From assembly GCA_008360955.1 (NCBI GenBank), contig LUCM01000101.1:88678-152677 (forward strand): DNA of 64,000 bases, written 5' to 3'. Below the pieces are notes generated by a model. The model was not told the DNA's origin, ran no database searches, and worked only from the letters and a program-made list of their open reading frames with translations. Origin of the DNA: Fasciolopsis buskii. Its lineage: Eukaryota; Platyhelminthes; Trematoda; Plagiorchiida; Fasciolidae. A program made the position numbers and the translations under genes. Below are positions 12,090 through 24,700 of this stretch, in pieces (the stretch's first letter is position 1; the number at the start of each line of letters is the position of its first letter).

Positions 12090-13350
12090 GCACCTTGACC
12101 TCGCTCTTATTCAGTCCCATGGATCGGCCCGGTCCAGGTGTAAATTTCTTTCTAGAGTCACTTTGTACGGGAATTTTGTTTTTCCACTTCTAGGACGTGC
12201 CATAACAAATGAGAATATCTGATCGTCTAGAATGAGTTGCTATTTTGCTATGTAATCTTACAACGGTAACATTTCCTTCTGTAAAACACAACACGGTTGT
12301 TAAAAGTTATATACAATACGATGAAAAGATTTTCTGGCTAAGTTACGAAAATAAGTCTTGAATATCTTAAAATTGTGCTTCACAGGCTTTGCATGTGGTT
12401 CCTCACCGACTCGATCATTGTTTAGTATTACAGATTTTCTACTTCGAAACTGGTGAAAATCAAGCCGCATTCGAAAGAAGTTCTAAGACCGAAGTGAGCC
12501 TTGAGAAATCACGACAAGAATGGACAACTTCTTGAATGATAATTGAAATGGGAAGATTTTGAGAAACATTTTTCCCATTTGATATCAAGGGAACATTACT
12601 TGACGATATGACAACTATCTACATTATCTACACAAGGTCAAGGAGCCGAGTACGTGCAACAGCATGTGCGGAGTGAATAAGTTTGACGGCAAACAACAAA
12701 TCCTACAGCGAGTAATACCAGCATGTTCATTGCGTACCTATGGCTGACAGAACACCTGGAGTAATGGCGTGGTTTCTTGATCAACTGAATACAACAAACA
12801 GATGAGCTTTAGACGTAAACATAAATCTAAGCAATGTTCATCGTGATGCGACGAGGCTAGGTACCAGTCACAATGACCCAGCTAAACAATGACAAAGCTG
12901 GAAAATTAAACAGCTAGTTTTCTAGTCTAAACGTCAGAGACTGCTTGCGCTGGATGTGGTCCGGCTCCATTCTGGTCGCAGGCTCATTATCCAGAGTATG
13001 TGAATTTGTTTGCACGTCGCTAAAGAGGGAGTATAACCTAGTTTCTTCGGCTTTCCCACATTGATTTTGTGAACCCCTATAGGTCTCAGCAGGTTTACCA
13101 ATCTTAGGTCTAATTGATTATTAGTTGTTTATCCCGCTCAGTAAGATACGGCCGTAGATTACTAACTACTCACAAAAGGTACATGGGTGTGAACCAAGCT
13201 GTGACCAAATGTCCACTTTGCGACAAATACTGGGACATGGGCAAACGTTCCGCAAATCCACGATTCCTGCCTTCCTCGCTCTGAAAGCGGGGTTCAACTT
13301 AGTTTAGCGCACAGTTCATTTGTACTTCTTCTCATTGAGTGGCGAGCCGG
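12090..13350. other. no recognisable gene
   Basis: AT-rich sequence without long frames, element motifs or RNA genes. If the exon at 11805 is real, this would be its first intron. Confidence 0.35.
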
Positions 13351-13359
13351 GGAAATTCA

Positions 13360-13790
13360 GTCAGCTCTTACAATCTCTATGCGAATAGTTGAAAGCGTGT
13401 TCTTGTTTACGGTGATGTTTCACCCGAGAACACGACGAGAATTGGTGTTCGTCAAGGCTGCCCTCGGTCACATTTTCGTTTCAACTTCGTCATTCAGGTG
13501 ATAATGGAAATCGCGCTGTTCTCAGTTAGGAAGCTGTCTCACTTGGAGTTTGCGGACGATGTTGTTATACTGAGTGAGGACTCAAGTAAATTGGAAATAT
13601 TTCCCGACTGTCTGAACGATATTGTAGGCAAGTTTGGGATGAGTTTTGGACATTGGCAGTGTAAAACGCTGTTGCGCGATTGAAATGGCTCCTTGGTAGA
13701 TCTCGCGGATGAGTGAGATGGATAGATTTATCTACCTGAGCAGTTGTAGGTCACCGAGTGTTCGTGTATCAGAAGACGTTTTTTGTTATG
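13360..13790 (+). mobile_element. RTE-like LINE reverse transcriptase relic
   Basis: The plus strand reads GVRQGC-like sequence (GVRQGCPRSHFRFNFVIQV) followed in frame by HLEFADDVVILSEDSSKLEI, the catalytic Y/F-x-D-D motif of a reverse transcriptase with its RTE-type flank, and then GKFGMSF (family 'xxFGMxFxxxKCK'). The frame stops at 13681. No endonuclease part is visible nearby, so this is a truncated, dead fragment. Confidence 0.65.
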
Positions 13791-13805
13791 GTTCCGAAGG
13801 CACAA

Positions 13806-13853
13806 GATATATATATATATATATAAATAAATAAATAAATATATATATATATA
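13806..13853. repeat. (TA)n / (TAAA)n microsatellite
   Basis: A TA dinucleotide run is interrupted by four TAAA units and then resumes. It lies just past the end of the RTE-like relic, where it could be a grown 3' tail. Confidence 0.9.
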
Positions 13854-13859
13854 AGGTGA

Positions 13860-16270
13860 ACGAAGCTAGGCGGGAGACAAACAGTGCGACTTACCTGTAC
13901 TACAATGCAGCAAAGCGGGGCATACAAATTAAGTAATGACCGGTTGGACAGTGCAATCCGGCGGCCCTTCGTCAGCCAGTTTTTGCAGGGAGTCACCACA
14001 AAGAATTTCCCCCAACAGTAGCGCCTAGGTGCCAGGTGTAATTGTTTGCCTTCATCTAGTCAGGGCTCCGACTACTTTCCTTCACCTCCAATTACCATAT
14101 CCAACGTATTACCGATACGTCTGACTCGAGAAGTGATGTGACTGACCGGATACGCAGGAAGTCACTTAAACACCTTGTACGGATAGACGATCAAGATATT
14201 CCGCCATTGAACTAATCCCTAACGAGTTGATGACTTAGGAAGGTGAGTGAACAAACCGATAAATTCAATCATGTAGTTCGAAGTGGTGAACCACACAGAA
14301 CTACATCACCGTCAGTAGCACTCATTCGAGTGACGGTGAAACCATTTACTATCACGAAACTGCAAATTAGTGAGACCAGTTCGCGATTTGTGTCCCGGTG
14401 TTCAGGGGCCTCGGGCTAGCATGGGCAGCTGTCTTGCAGCGGTTGTGAATCACAAAGATACACTCTTATGGACATTGAGTGCTGACAATAGCCTCCTAGT
14501 CAAACTGTCCAAAATCAGTGCGTTAATGGCCAAGTCAACAGTTTTGTATCTGACGCACAGAGTGGTAAGCTGGCAAAACTGAACTCCCAACGGCACTTTA
14601 TTTTAGAGACTTCCGAAGTGGAATGAGGACTCAAATGCTACACAGAACGCGAAACCCACTCACGATTTTGGCGACCGACAGACGGCGGCTACCTGCCTTA
14701 CTTTGGGGTACGAAAAAAGCAAGTGAACGTTCCACTCAACGCACTTTTTTACGAAGTCACAGTAAAACTTTCAGAGGGAAAACCAGTTACAGTCAACCGG
14801 TGGCGGTCAAGGGGTCAGTACCGCAGAGTCTCGAGCATCGGCATTCTTTGAATGATCCCGCCTCCTTTCCTATCACTGGCAAGATTCAATAAGGAATAGA
14901 AAGAAAACAAATCGCGATGACTGCTCCCAAGTGAATCAGTGCTCAAGACCAGTTTTGTACTTCCTTTAGCAATTTTTGAACCGTGGAGAGATACCAAACA
15001 AATAGATTAACGATGAAATAATGATTTGTACGACATCAGTATAGCCAAATCTGGAGGGAGTAGAAAACCAAGGGCCATGAGGTAAGATTGATTTCCCTGC
15101 ATCCTCCCATTTCCAGGTTTGGTGTTTCTGGAATACACAAGAAGACCACCGAATAATTTGCTTTTGATTCCTAAACCCATGCATAAGGTGAATTCAGTTG
15201 ACGAAAAACTGGCCAACAAGCAATACCACGGGAGCCGAATCAGTGAGATGTGAACATCCACAAATTGCCCGGAGGTAATAAAACAACTCCTAATCGTATA
15301 GTTCCCACAGCTACTTGCGAGTAGTTTGGGTGCTTAACTTACCATGTTCGACTGAATGCCCTTCGCACTACACCTTACACGCACAGATGTCAGGGCATCC
15401 CGGCAACCTAACGCTCGGGATGCACCAGACTCGAGTTTCCATCTCACAAGAGCTCGCCAAGTATGCATATCCACCATTGCATCCGGAGCTTGACCCTGGG
15501 TCTACAATATAAGGTGTGCACCACTGCCGCACCACCAAATACCGACAAGGCTAATCGGAATGGCCGAGCTACGTGTGATGGTGGATGCACACCATTGATG
15601 AAATCCGATGAGAGCGAAACCCCAGCTTTGTGCTTCCTGAGTTCATAATTAATTATGATAGTCTAACCTGCTTCGTACTTTTGTCTCCTTTTGGTTTTGC
15701 TTTATGATGAGATCTCTCAGAATTAGCGCACTCATTTGAAACCAAAGGACTTAGAACAGCTGTCGAAGAGTTAATATCCGTTCCGAACGAGGGCATTATT
15801 CGTGATGGAAAAATATAAAGGCGAAACAGGAGTGCGCGAGAACGGAGGAAGGGAAATAATTGCCTCAAACAGTAACGCTTCACTATCCTTATCAAAATGA
15901 TAGCCTTTGAGCTGTTCTTTTCTACAAGAAAAGGATGGTTGCAGGAACAGACGAGCTGAACACAAGAAACTCATGTCAGTAAACTCGAGAACAAACAGAA
16001 TGGTAATTATTTTTTTACTTTAAGTCTTTTAAAAATGCCTTAGACAAGATGAGGTTGGCAGTACGAGACTGAAACAGGTGACGAACCACAAGTCAGAAGT
16101 TTAGCGTGCATGCGGATGCGAATGTGAAGGAGGCCAAGCCTAAGAAAAACCAAAACAATGGTTTGCCCAAGAGAAATGGAGCCGAGATGCTGATGATTTC
16201 GCCAGCGATGATAACAGTGGTTATGATGATGTAAAGAGCGTGGATGCATAAGAAGTATCATTTGTTGTAC
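13860..16270. other. no recognisable gene
   Basis: Several frames of 60-90 codons occur on both strands (for example 14623-14892 plus), without family resemblance or splice context. The rightmost part may be the downstream end of the 3' UTR of the minus-strand gene that stops at 18137. Confidence 0.3.
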
Positions 16271-16273
16271 TTA

Positions 16274-18136
16274 CTAAGAACAAAACGGAGACAACATTGA
16301 TCGTGTGGTCACACCAACTTGGCAAGGGGGAAACCCCTGCGCAAAAGACAGATGCTGAGTACGGAGAGTAGAGGAAACAGACCTACAGTTACCGTCGCGA
16401 GTGCAAGGGGATAAAACGCACTGAACTGAATCGATATGCGTGCACACGCGCAGGAGAGTAACATGCCAGTGACCTTGTAGTATCCGGTTAGTCTCAGCGT
16501 CCGTATTTCCGGATGTGACGAGCACAACGGGGACAACAAAATAAAGAAAAAAAGGGATTGAATAGTACGATATGGAACTGTAAAGAAAGCAGAAAGAACA
16601 CAGTGCATAAACCAGAACACAAGACCACACAAGTAAACAGGAAAGCCTGATCGGTATCGCACAAAAGCGAACTGATATTTTATTCTTGGGTTTGAATGAC
16701 GTGTTACGGAGTGGCCAGAAAACGGTCTCCAGCGGAAGGTACACGCTCTGCAGGTAAGTAGCAGCCCGCAGAAAAGAGGAAACAAGAGACCGGTTAGTTC
16801 GGATATTCATTCGTACTTGAAGAAAGACCGGGGAAAGACAAAGTGCATGGGCAGCCGAGAGTACACCGGTTTTTTCGGTTGTTTCGATTAGCCTCAATTA
16901 TACTAGACGGGGAAAGTCGATAGAGTATTCGAGTTAGATGATCAAAAATTGTGTAGGTAGATAGATAGAAAAATGCAGTTACCTCACGTAAAAATTGGAT
17001 GATAATGAGCGAGAATATTTTTCATAAGGACACAAACGAACAACAGATACGGAAAACAATGTTGCTCACACAAGCTAGTCTGCAATTAAAAACCGGATTG
17101 ATCAAAACATTGGTAGCCAGACAGAACCGGTTGGATAAAAGTAGTACGGAATAATGTAACGAGGAGTAAGAAAAGAGCATGATAATCACGGAACAGGTCT
17201 GTGGATGAACCACTAGCTCCTAGAAGACATTTCGATAAGAGATCTCTTGTCAACGGGACAGTCAAAACAGGATGCGGGAAGCAGGATACACAACTAGCAA
17301 CTGAGTATGGGGTCGAGTAGGAAGTATGAACCTATGGGAATAGAAGGCGACCGAGTGTAATTATTACACCATGTAAGAACGCCAACACGAATAGGTTTCG
17401 AGGGAATTTTCGTAGGGGTATTGAGAGGCTGTTCACTATCAGAATTCAAAAATCCTAGACGGAGTTGCATCACGGAGGACCTTTGTAGGCCAACCGCACT
17501 ACTAACAGTAACAGCGATAACAATAACGAGGACAGCGATGATGACACTACTACAGTAATAATAATAATAATAACAATAATAGAGAGGGACAGTACGGAAA
17601 AGCGGCCTGACGATCGGAGTGGCGAGCTCCAAGGCCATTTTTGTTCCAAAACGGTTATGGAAGAACAAATGATAAATTGAACAAACAGTCAATTAGACAG
17701 CGGAATCCAAAATAGAGTGACGACAGATCCTCGCAACTATAAGGTCTCATTAAACAATTTGGAGAAACGCGCCAAAAAACTAGAAAGCAAGTGACAGATA
17801 TTTTCACACTTTGGAGTCAATGGCCAAGAAGCTGAAAAAATGGGGCAAAATAACGACCACGATTGTTCTTAAAAGTCCGAGGAAGCAAATGGCGCAATAA
17901 CGATGAAGGCTGATAAAAACGATTTTGGAGAGACGATAGCGAAAAAAACAAAATCGAATGATCAGGGGGCGGATGCGACTGCATCTAGAAAAACAAAGAT
18001 CGACCGATGATACAGCTTATTTGCTTCATTTATCTGTGAACGGGAGGTAGGGCACAGCAAAACGTTTAGCCCCAGGAGATCGAGGTGAGAGTACGCGCTA
18101 GCACGTGCGTACATCAGTGTGCGACAGAGACGAATC
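16274..18136 (-). other. probable 3' UTR of the SID-containing gene
   Basis: The sequence lies directly downstream, in the minus-strand direction, of the stop codon at 18137. It is pyrimidine-rich on that strand, holds an ATT-type trinucleotide run (17557-17577) and has an AATAAA polyadenylation signal (minus strand, 16679-16684). Two overlapping minus-strand frames of 207 and 158 codons (16274-16897 and 16309-16785) cover part of it. One includes a hydrophobic stretch, but neither resembles a known protein, so I prefer untranslated sequence. Confidence 0.4.
16679..16684 (-). terminator. possible polyadenylation signal AATAAA
   Basis: AATAAA on the minus strand about 1.45 kb past the stop codon of the gene ending at 18137. 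A single hexamer is weak evidence by itself. Confidence 0.3.
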
Positions 18137-18793
18137 TCAATCTGAATGTCCAATCGCCGTAGATTGAAGAAGCGAAAATCGAGTAGTATCCGATTTCAGT
18201 GATAAACTGGATTCAGTGCTTGTTTTAACCCTGAAGCTTTGCTGACTACTTTCTGCATCTTTGGAAAACCCAGCCGATGATGCCGATAGAAGCAAGGAGA
18301 GTTTCTTATCTGGCGCCATACTTATAGATCCGTTATCAGGGGGGCAAAATGACAGCACGAGGCGTTGATGTATTCCTGTCGAAAATGAAGTCACTGATGG
18401 ACAACTTATGTCCGATTTTGTCGGCTGTACCGTCTCGGTGTCGCGTTCTTGATGAGCACCATCGCCCTTAGGGGATACATATGTCCGTACCTGAACCGGG
18501 ACAGGGACAAGACTGGTCGGCGGTGCCCCAGTGGCCATGGCGGCAGCAGCGGCCAGAGCAGCCGCACTGGCGGAGGAGCTGGCGGACACAAGGAGCAACG
18601 GAAATTTCTTTGAAGACTTCCCATCTAAACGAGTCTGCAGTGCACGGACTAAAGAGGAATCGAACGCCGGTGATGACGATTTATCCTGTTCCGATGGAGA
18701 AAGCATCATGAGGATCTGAGCGCCAGAATCCACTAGTGGCGATACCGTGGATGTCACCGGAAATGGTTTGTGAGACCGATTGATGTCACCATT
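18137..18793 (-). CDS. exon 6 (terminal) of SID-containing gene
   Basis: The acceptor TTTTAATTGCAG precedes NGDINRSHKPF in phase 0, matching the donor phase of the previous exon. It encodes 218 residues and ends at TGA (18137-18139). The product is Ser/Ala-rich, including an alanine-rich tract (SASAAALAAAAAMATG) and a serine-rich end; such low-complexity tails are common in transcription regulators. No domain is recognised. Plus-strand frames over the same bases are shadows. Confidence 0.6.
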   Translation of the reverse strand, partial: NGDINRSHKPFPVTSTVSPLVDSGAQILMMLSPSEQDKSSSPAFDSSLVRALQTRLDGKSSKKFPLLLVSASSSASAAALAAAAAMATGAPPTSLVPVPVQVRTYVSPKGDGAHQERDTETVQPTKSDISCPSVTSFSTGIHQRLVLSFCPPDNGSISMAPDKKLSLLLSASSAGFSKDAESSQQSFRVKTSTESSLSLKSDTTRFSLLQSTAIGHSD

Positions 18794-21700
18794 CTGCAAT
18801 TAAAAATTGAACGAGCATGAGTAATTCCAAGAGTCTAAGACAAACCATTGAAAAGTTTACATTTGATGGAAGAAATCTCATGTTACTTATTGTGTTTAAT
18901 CCTTTGCTACCTGGAAGCCAAGCTATGAACCTAACACATTTAACAAAATCAAACATGACGAATGTCAGTAGTATCAGTAAGCAGTGGGCCCCCGGAGATT
19001 TAAACAAAAAAGATACAAATGACACATTCACCTCTGACCGCAACCTTTCCGGCAACTGTGACCCGCGTAGATCGATTCACCTTCCAAGGATGAGATTTTC
19101 AGGGCATTCCAAGTCCTCGAACGTAACAAAGTATCGGGCCCCGATTTCCTCTCTGCAGCTCGATTTAAGATGATGGGACTGAACTTCCTAGAGGACTGTA
19201 CAATGATCTACAAAACCTCGTACTCTGAGCCGATTCTCTCGAGTAGCGATTGAGCTGCGCATAAGAGTATTAGTCTAATCTCCATGGCGTCTAGGCTGAT
19301 GGCGTCTGTCGCCGTTGTTGTATAATGCGCACGATGAGCAGGCATGTTTACTTCACCGGTCATGGGTGTATCGACCACCCACTGGAAGTTGTCAGAACAC
19401 CGCTGTTATGAATTTCATGAATCAACGGTCGTTATGGTCTTAGATATTCTTACAACCTTTGACTCCATCGAAAGGGTTCCATTGTGCATTGCTTGTTAAA
19501 GAACGGAGTGGCTGAAAAGTGCAGCAACTCTCAAAAAGCTGCACTACCGCGCCTCAGGTCGATTTAAGGCTCAAAGCCATATTCCATCATTCTTTGTCAT
19601 CTTCAGTAAAGTATGGTAAGGCTTCCCGAATCCCCATTTTCGTCAGCTTTACCTTATGTCTCACAGAACGCTTTGCATACTCTAGGATACGTTGTAACGG
19701 AACACAGATTTGGTTTGGAGCTTGGAGAGGATATTGGTTTACTAAATGGTAATGCCCGGCAATTCAGTAGCATGATGAAGAAAAGACAAGATGGTTTCAC
19801 ATAAGAAATCGACTTACATAGATCTACCGTTTAAAAGAAATATCACAACAGACACTATACACAGTCGTCTCTATCTGGTGAGATTGGCTAGTCCCATACA
19901 ACAAAGCTTCAAGTTCGTGCCACATCCAGACCGGCCGATTTAAGGATAAAGTTTCAGACTGCATAGCTTGTCTCTGTGTATACTCGTCCACCGGTTCCTG
20001 CGGAAATGCGTATGCAGGCTGCATAACTGGGTGCTTGTTCGAATGGATCCGTAAGCTTGCTTGGACACTGGAGCAATCAAAGGGATCATCGGTGCTGTTT
20101 GTTCACACCTTGTTGACCGAAGAGGTCCGCCCAATATTCGAAGTTTCAATTGGTCATTTAAACGCCAGGTTCTCTCAGTTGCGGAAGCTGTGAGCATTCG
20201 CTTATACGATCCTCGGTCATAGGTTTAGAAACAGTACCTTCAAGCACTAGAGCTCCCCTGGACCATTCTTCATCTACTTAAGCTAATGAGTTTCATCTAG
20301 ATCTTTTCCAATCTCGACTCATTTATTTCGCATAGAACACCCCCTCCTTCCGTAGCTCAGTTGATAATAGTCAAATTTAACATGATTATGAATCAATGAA
20401 AACGAGCTTCTTTGCAACCTGGAGTTGTTCACAGGGACTGCAATAGTTTGGCGAATGAAGTACCTGTACATTCGACTTCGGTCGAGCACGGAATACCGGG
20501 CTGAACTAAAGGTCTGCCCGTCGTCTGTATTTCCGTCACATAAATTTCCATGTTTCTTTTTTATGAGATACGAGCTCCACAGGCAAATCGCGCGACATTA
20601 AAACCACTGAGTCCGATTTAGAACCATATCTCTTTGTCTCTGACCAACGGTAGCCCTCGTCTCTTCGGATCCAAGTAGATGAGCACCAACCGAATCGAAA
20701 AGCGACGTCACAAACCCCTCCAGTTGCCAAAAGTCAATTGCTCCTTTTGCGAACGAGACGATGATCCTTCCATCGTTTGTACGATTATTGGGTTTTCTAT
20801 CTCACCCAACTACACCCTTATGAGGATGAACTTTGGCTCCGAGTCAATCAGGTCTTGCAGTAGCACTTTAAACTACGACCTCGGAGAGGACGTACCAACT
20901 AGACAGAAGTGAACAATGAAATTCAAACATCGTGGAAAGATAAGGTATTACTTGTCAAAAGGGTTCTATTTATCTGCGCGATCATGAAACGGCCTAAAGA
21001 GCTACTGTGGTATAAGAAACTAAAAAGTAGCGTTACAACTGAGCCGGAATTCCTGAACTCCAACTGTTTTTGAGATCGCCCAAGATCTGAAATTTTCAAG
21101 TGAATTAAGCTTTTGTCGCCGCGAAAATGTCAGGCTCGAAATCACTCTGGTGGTTATATCAAAGCAACGATATCGAAAAAACCACATTACGCAAATAAAA
21201 TATAACCCGGGAAATACTTTTGCAAGAGTATAGTTATTCAGTGTTGTTCAAATAGTACAGCAAGATTCTCGTTTATTTTGTCATGGATACGAGTCATATA
21301 TACAGGTCATACAAAATTCACGTCACTGACCTCGATTCCAAATCATATTTTAGAGTATCCTAACCTGACAAAACTGCTCAGCTCTTGGATCCCAACGATG
21401 CAGTTTAGTTCAGTTCGGTTTCTGTAACCACTAACCTTGCACTAATGTGCAGGCGAGATGCAGCGGCGGAAGCCAAAAACTCTAAGCCAAATATTGGTCT
21501 GACTATAGCGCTGTTTGTTTTAGTCGAGTGCCCGTCAAAAACCAACGCGTTTTCATCACTATTTTAAATTAAGAGTTTCTGTTTAGAAGTTAGGTATCAT
21601 ACCCTCTGAAGTCATTTCAACGTAAAATTCAAATATCTATGGAAAACAAACTAAACCCCAAAACAGATACAAAAGGAAAGGACTTACCAAAGTCTGATTA

Positions 21701-24700
21701 CAGGGCTCTGAGTGAGAGCGATGCAGTGAAACGCTGTCAGCTGGCGATAACTCTGTCCGTGATTGAGTGGTTTGAGTTCCCGAAAATGATAATTCAGCAT
21801 TCGCAGTTCGCGTGGCTGAGTTGGGCGCTATTGTAATTGATTCCGTAACAAGGCATCGAGAACTCGGCTCGGTCGTGGTTAACCACTTCTTCATTCTGAG
21901 CGAATGTCGTGGTGTTATCTCCTCTGCAGGACCTGAAAGACACTCCTCAGACTGGATAAGTCTATTAAAAGTAGGAGTACGGACAGAACCGAAGTCGGTG
22001 TCCATTTCATCGCCAACATTTTGCCGAATAAGATAGTTTGGTCGCAGCAACCCAAGTCGATCATTCACTATGGAGCTGGCCACGGGACTAGTTAGGCTCT
22101 TTCCATCCGTCTGCAGTCTTGTGCCTTCTAGATCTGATGGCTCACTTCGGATTAGTGTGTTCTTATTTTTCCTGGGAGTCCAGCGAATCCCGTTCTCCGA
22201 AGATAACTCAGAACTTCCTTTACTGCTAAGGTCCGATAACAAAGTAGTTGGAATTCCCTGTGGTTGTGAGACATCCGGAACAGTGTCCATAGGATGCGAA
22301 ACCGAACTAGATGACGTAAGTGTTCGTATCAACGAAGACAACTGAGAATAATCCAAACTTTTTGTGTTGTCGAAAGGATTGGATACCCTTGATGGAAGAT
22401 TCTGTAAGCATTCCGGAGACTTGCTCGACAAGACGGCTGTAACCGAATGGAAAAGGACACGCCTCTATCACCGAATTAAACTAGCGGCCAGCTTGAAACA
22501 AAAAACCACCAATTAGAAGTTATATAAGTCAGAATTCTAGGAAGAAACCCACACAGACAACTGAAACGAAACGATGATATTTCAGACTCCTCTTCTAGTC
22601 CTAGCATGCATTATCGATAGGAATCAGGCGTGTTAATTAGTGCGCATACACTGCCCAAAAGTGCATACGTGCCACGCTTTTGAGTGCTAAATGCACAGAG
22701 CACATGCTACGTAATGCGCATACACATTAATGATATCACCTCGAATGTTGACTAAACATTAGTGGTCTAGACACAAAGCTCAGTAATTAAAATCTTTTGG
22801 AGGACTATCAGACTTATTTATATATGGAGACAGAGTAGGCTCCAAACTGAAGGTGTTATCCGGAGCGGTTGTAAATCCACTACCCATAAGGCTCAACCGC
22901 TAACATCTTTGAGGGTAGATATTATCTGTTCACATTCGACGCTTTCGAAGAATCACTGCAGGGTTCATGGATGCACTCGTCATCCAGGTGCACTGAAATG
23001 AGATTCAAGTGCCAAACTAATAAAGGAATATGTCGGTGTAAGGATGGATGGACAACAGAGTATCGAGTCTGATACGCGCCAATGACCGCGACCTAGTTGT
23101 GTGATTTAGGGGGAATCCTGCCTTACGCTTTGAAAACAGCAGTGGTTTAGAAAAAAACGAGGTGAACTTACCAGACCTGCAAACAGGACCGACTTGAAAG
23201 GGAGGCATTATCATTTAACCCTAAAAATCGGAAGCTGGTAGAAGCTCGGTGAACAGCTCCACTGGATATACGTATTCTCTGTGCACAGCCTATCAGGAAA
23301 GGGCACAAAAGCGGTTGCGTCAACGCACAATATTGAGTAACCAGATATTGGATACGCCCAGTCAGTTTGTGTTCCCCCAGTAAACGAAACTAAACGTAAG
23401 AAAATCGACTAATAAGGAAATGACATGAGCAGACATTGATTTTCTTAGGATCGCTCACTATTACAGTTGATGAGCATTTAATCTTTCCGCTGTTGTAACC
23501 ATTAACCTTGCAAAGATGTGGGCTGATTTGGGCTGCGTTTTTAGAGGACCACTAAAAGCGAAAAAAGCGAGGAGCAGCGAATAAGAGAAATTAAGATAAT
23601 GGGTGAAAGGACTGCGTGTGCGATGAAAAATGCCGGAAATAAATAAATACGCCTTGGATTGCTATTATTGGCTTAACAATCTTGGATTTTTAGCAAAAAA
23701 TCGCTGGAAAATCTCGTGGATTCCTCGTTGATCTGTATAGACCGGTTTTGTTACTCTTTTGGGGCGTCGCAGACTGACTACCTTGGGTCACCAAAAACTG
23801 GCATACAATCCTCCTCGGAAAGCATAATGAATCCCAAAATAAAAGAGGTTCACCATATTAATAAACAGCCTAAGTGGCACGCTCGGGTTGCGGAAATTAC
23901 TCATGTTAAATGTCAGCCATTTTACGGATTTCAACACGACAAATAAAGTTTCACGACGTTACAGAGAGTTTGAGATTAGAATGTAATTTAATTTAAAGAT
24001 TTCAAATAGCATGTAGTTTACTGGGATTCAGTAAGCTAGTGATTCAAAGGGATCTAAACAATACTGCCTCTCAGGTTTTCCTCGCCAATCTTAACGGTTG
24101 AGCATCAAACCCACATACAAAACTGCTCCCAAAGGAATTTCGATTCCCGTTTATTTTGATTACATGCTTTCTTCATAGGCACATTGTCAAAACTTGGCTC
24201 TGTTCCAGATGACATTATCTTTACATCGTCCGCATATCCAGTTGTAGTTTTCAACCACGGAGACAAATAAAGACTGCAATTGAAGGCATAAATCAGCCTA
24301 AACGTCGGATAGCGCAAAGGAATTGTTAATGGAGGAAATCGGATCAGAATATGAAAGGGAGTTGACCCCCAAAGCTACTTATGATTAACCCCCATCCGGG
24401 ATTTTCAGGGGACCGCATAGATTTGTTCAAGGATCTAAGAGCGGAAAAAAGGCAAGCAATGCAAATGCATTATCCTGAAAAGGAAGTTGACACCAAGCGA
24501 ATACGGTGGAAGAGATTGGCAGGACGATCGACCGTAAAATGGAGTCATATCAGACAGAACAGGTTATGACGAAGCAAGCAGCTAAAATTAAGCTACTTGT
24601 TTGAGACGACGTTGGTATCGATCTGAGTCACGGGAGCCCAAAGACAAAGAGGTTAGTGCCTGAAAGCTGTACGGTAAAACAATCGGGGTAAACGCTCCGC

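Noticed and set aside
18481..18719. Plus-strand frames opposite exon 6
   Set aside because: Shadows of the GC-rich minus-strand coding sequence.
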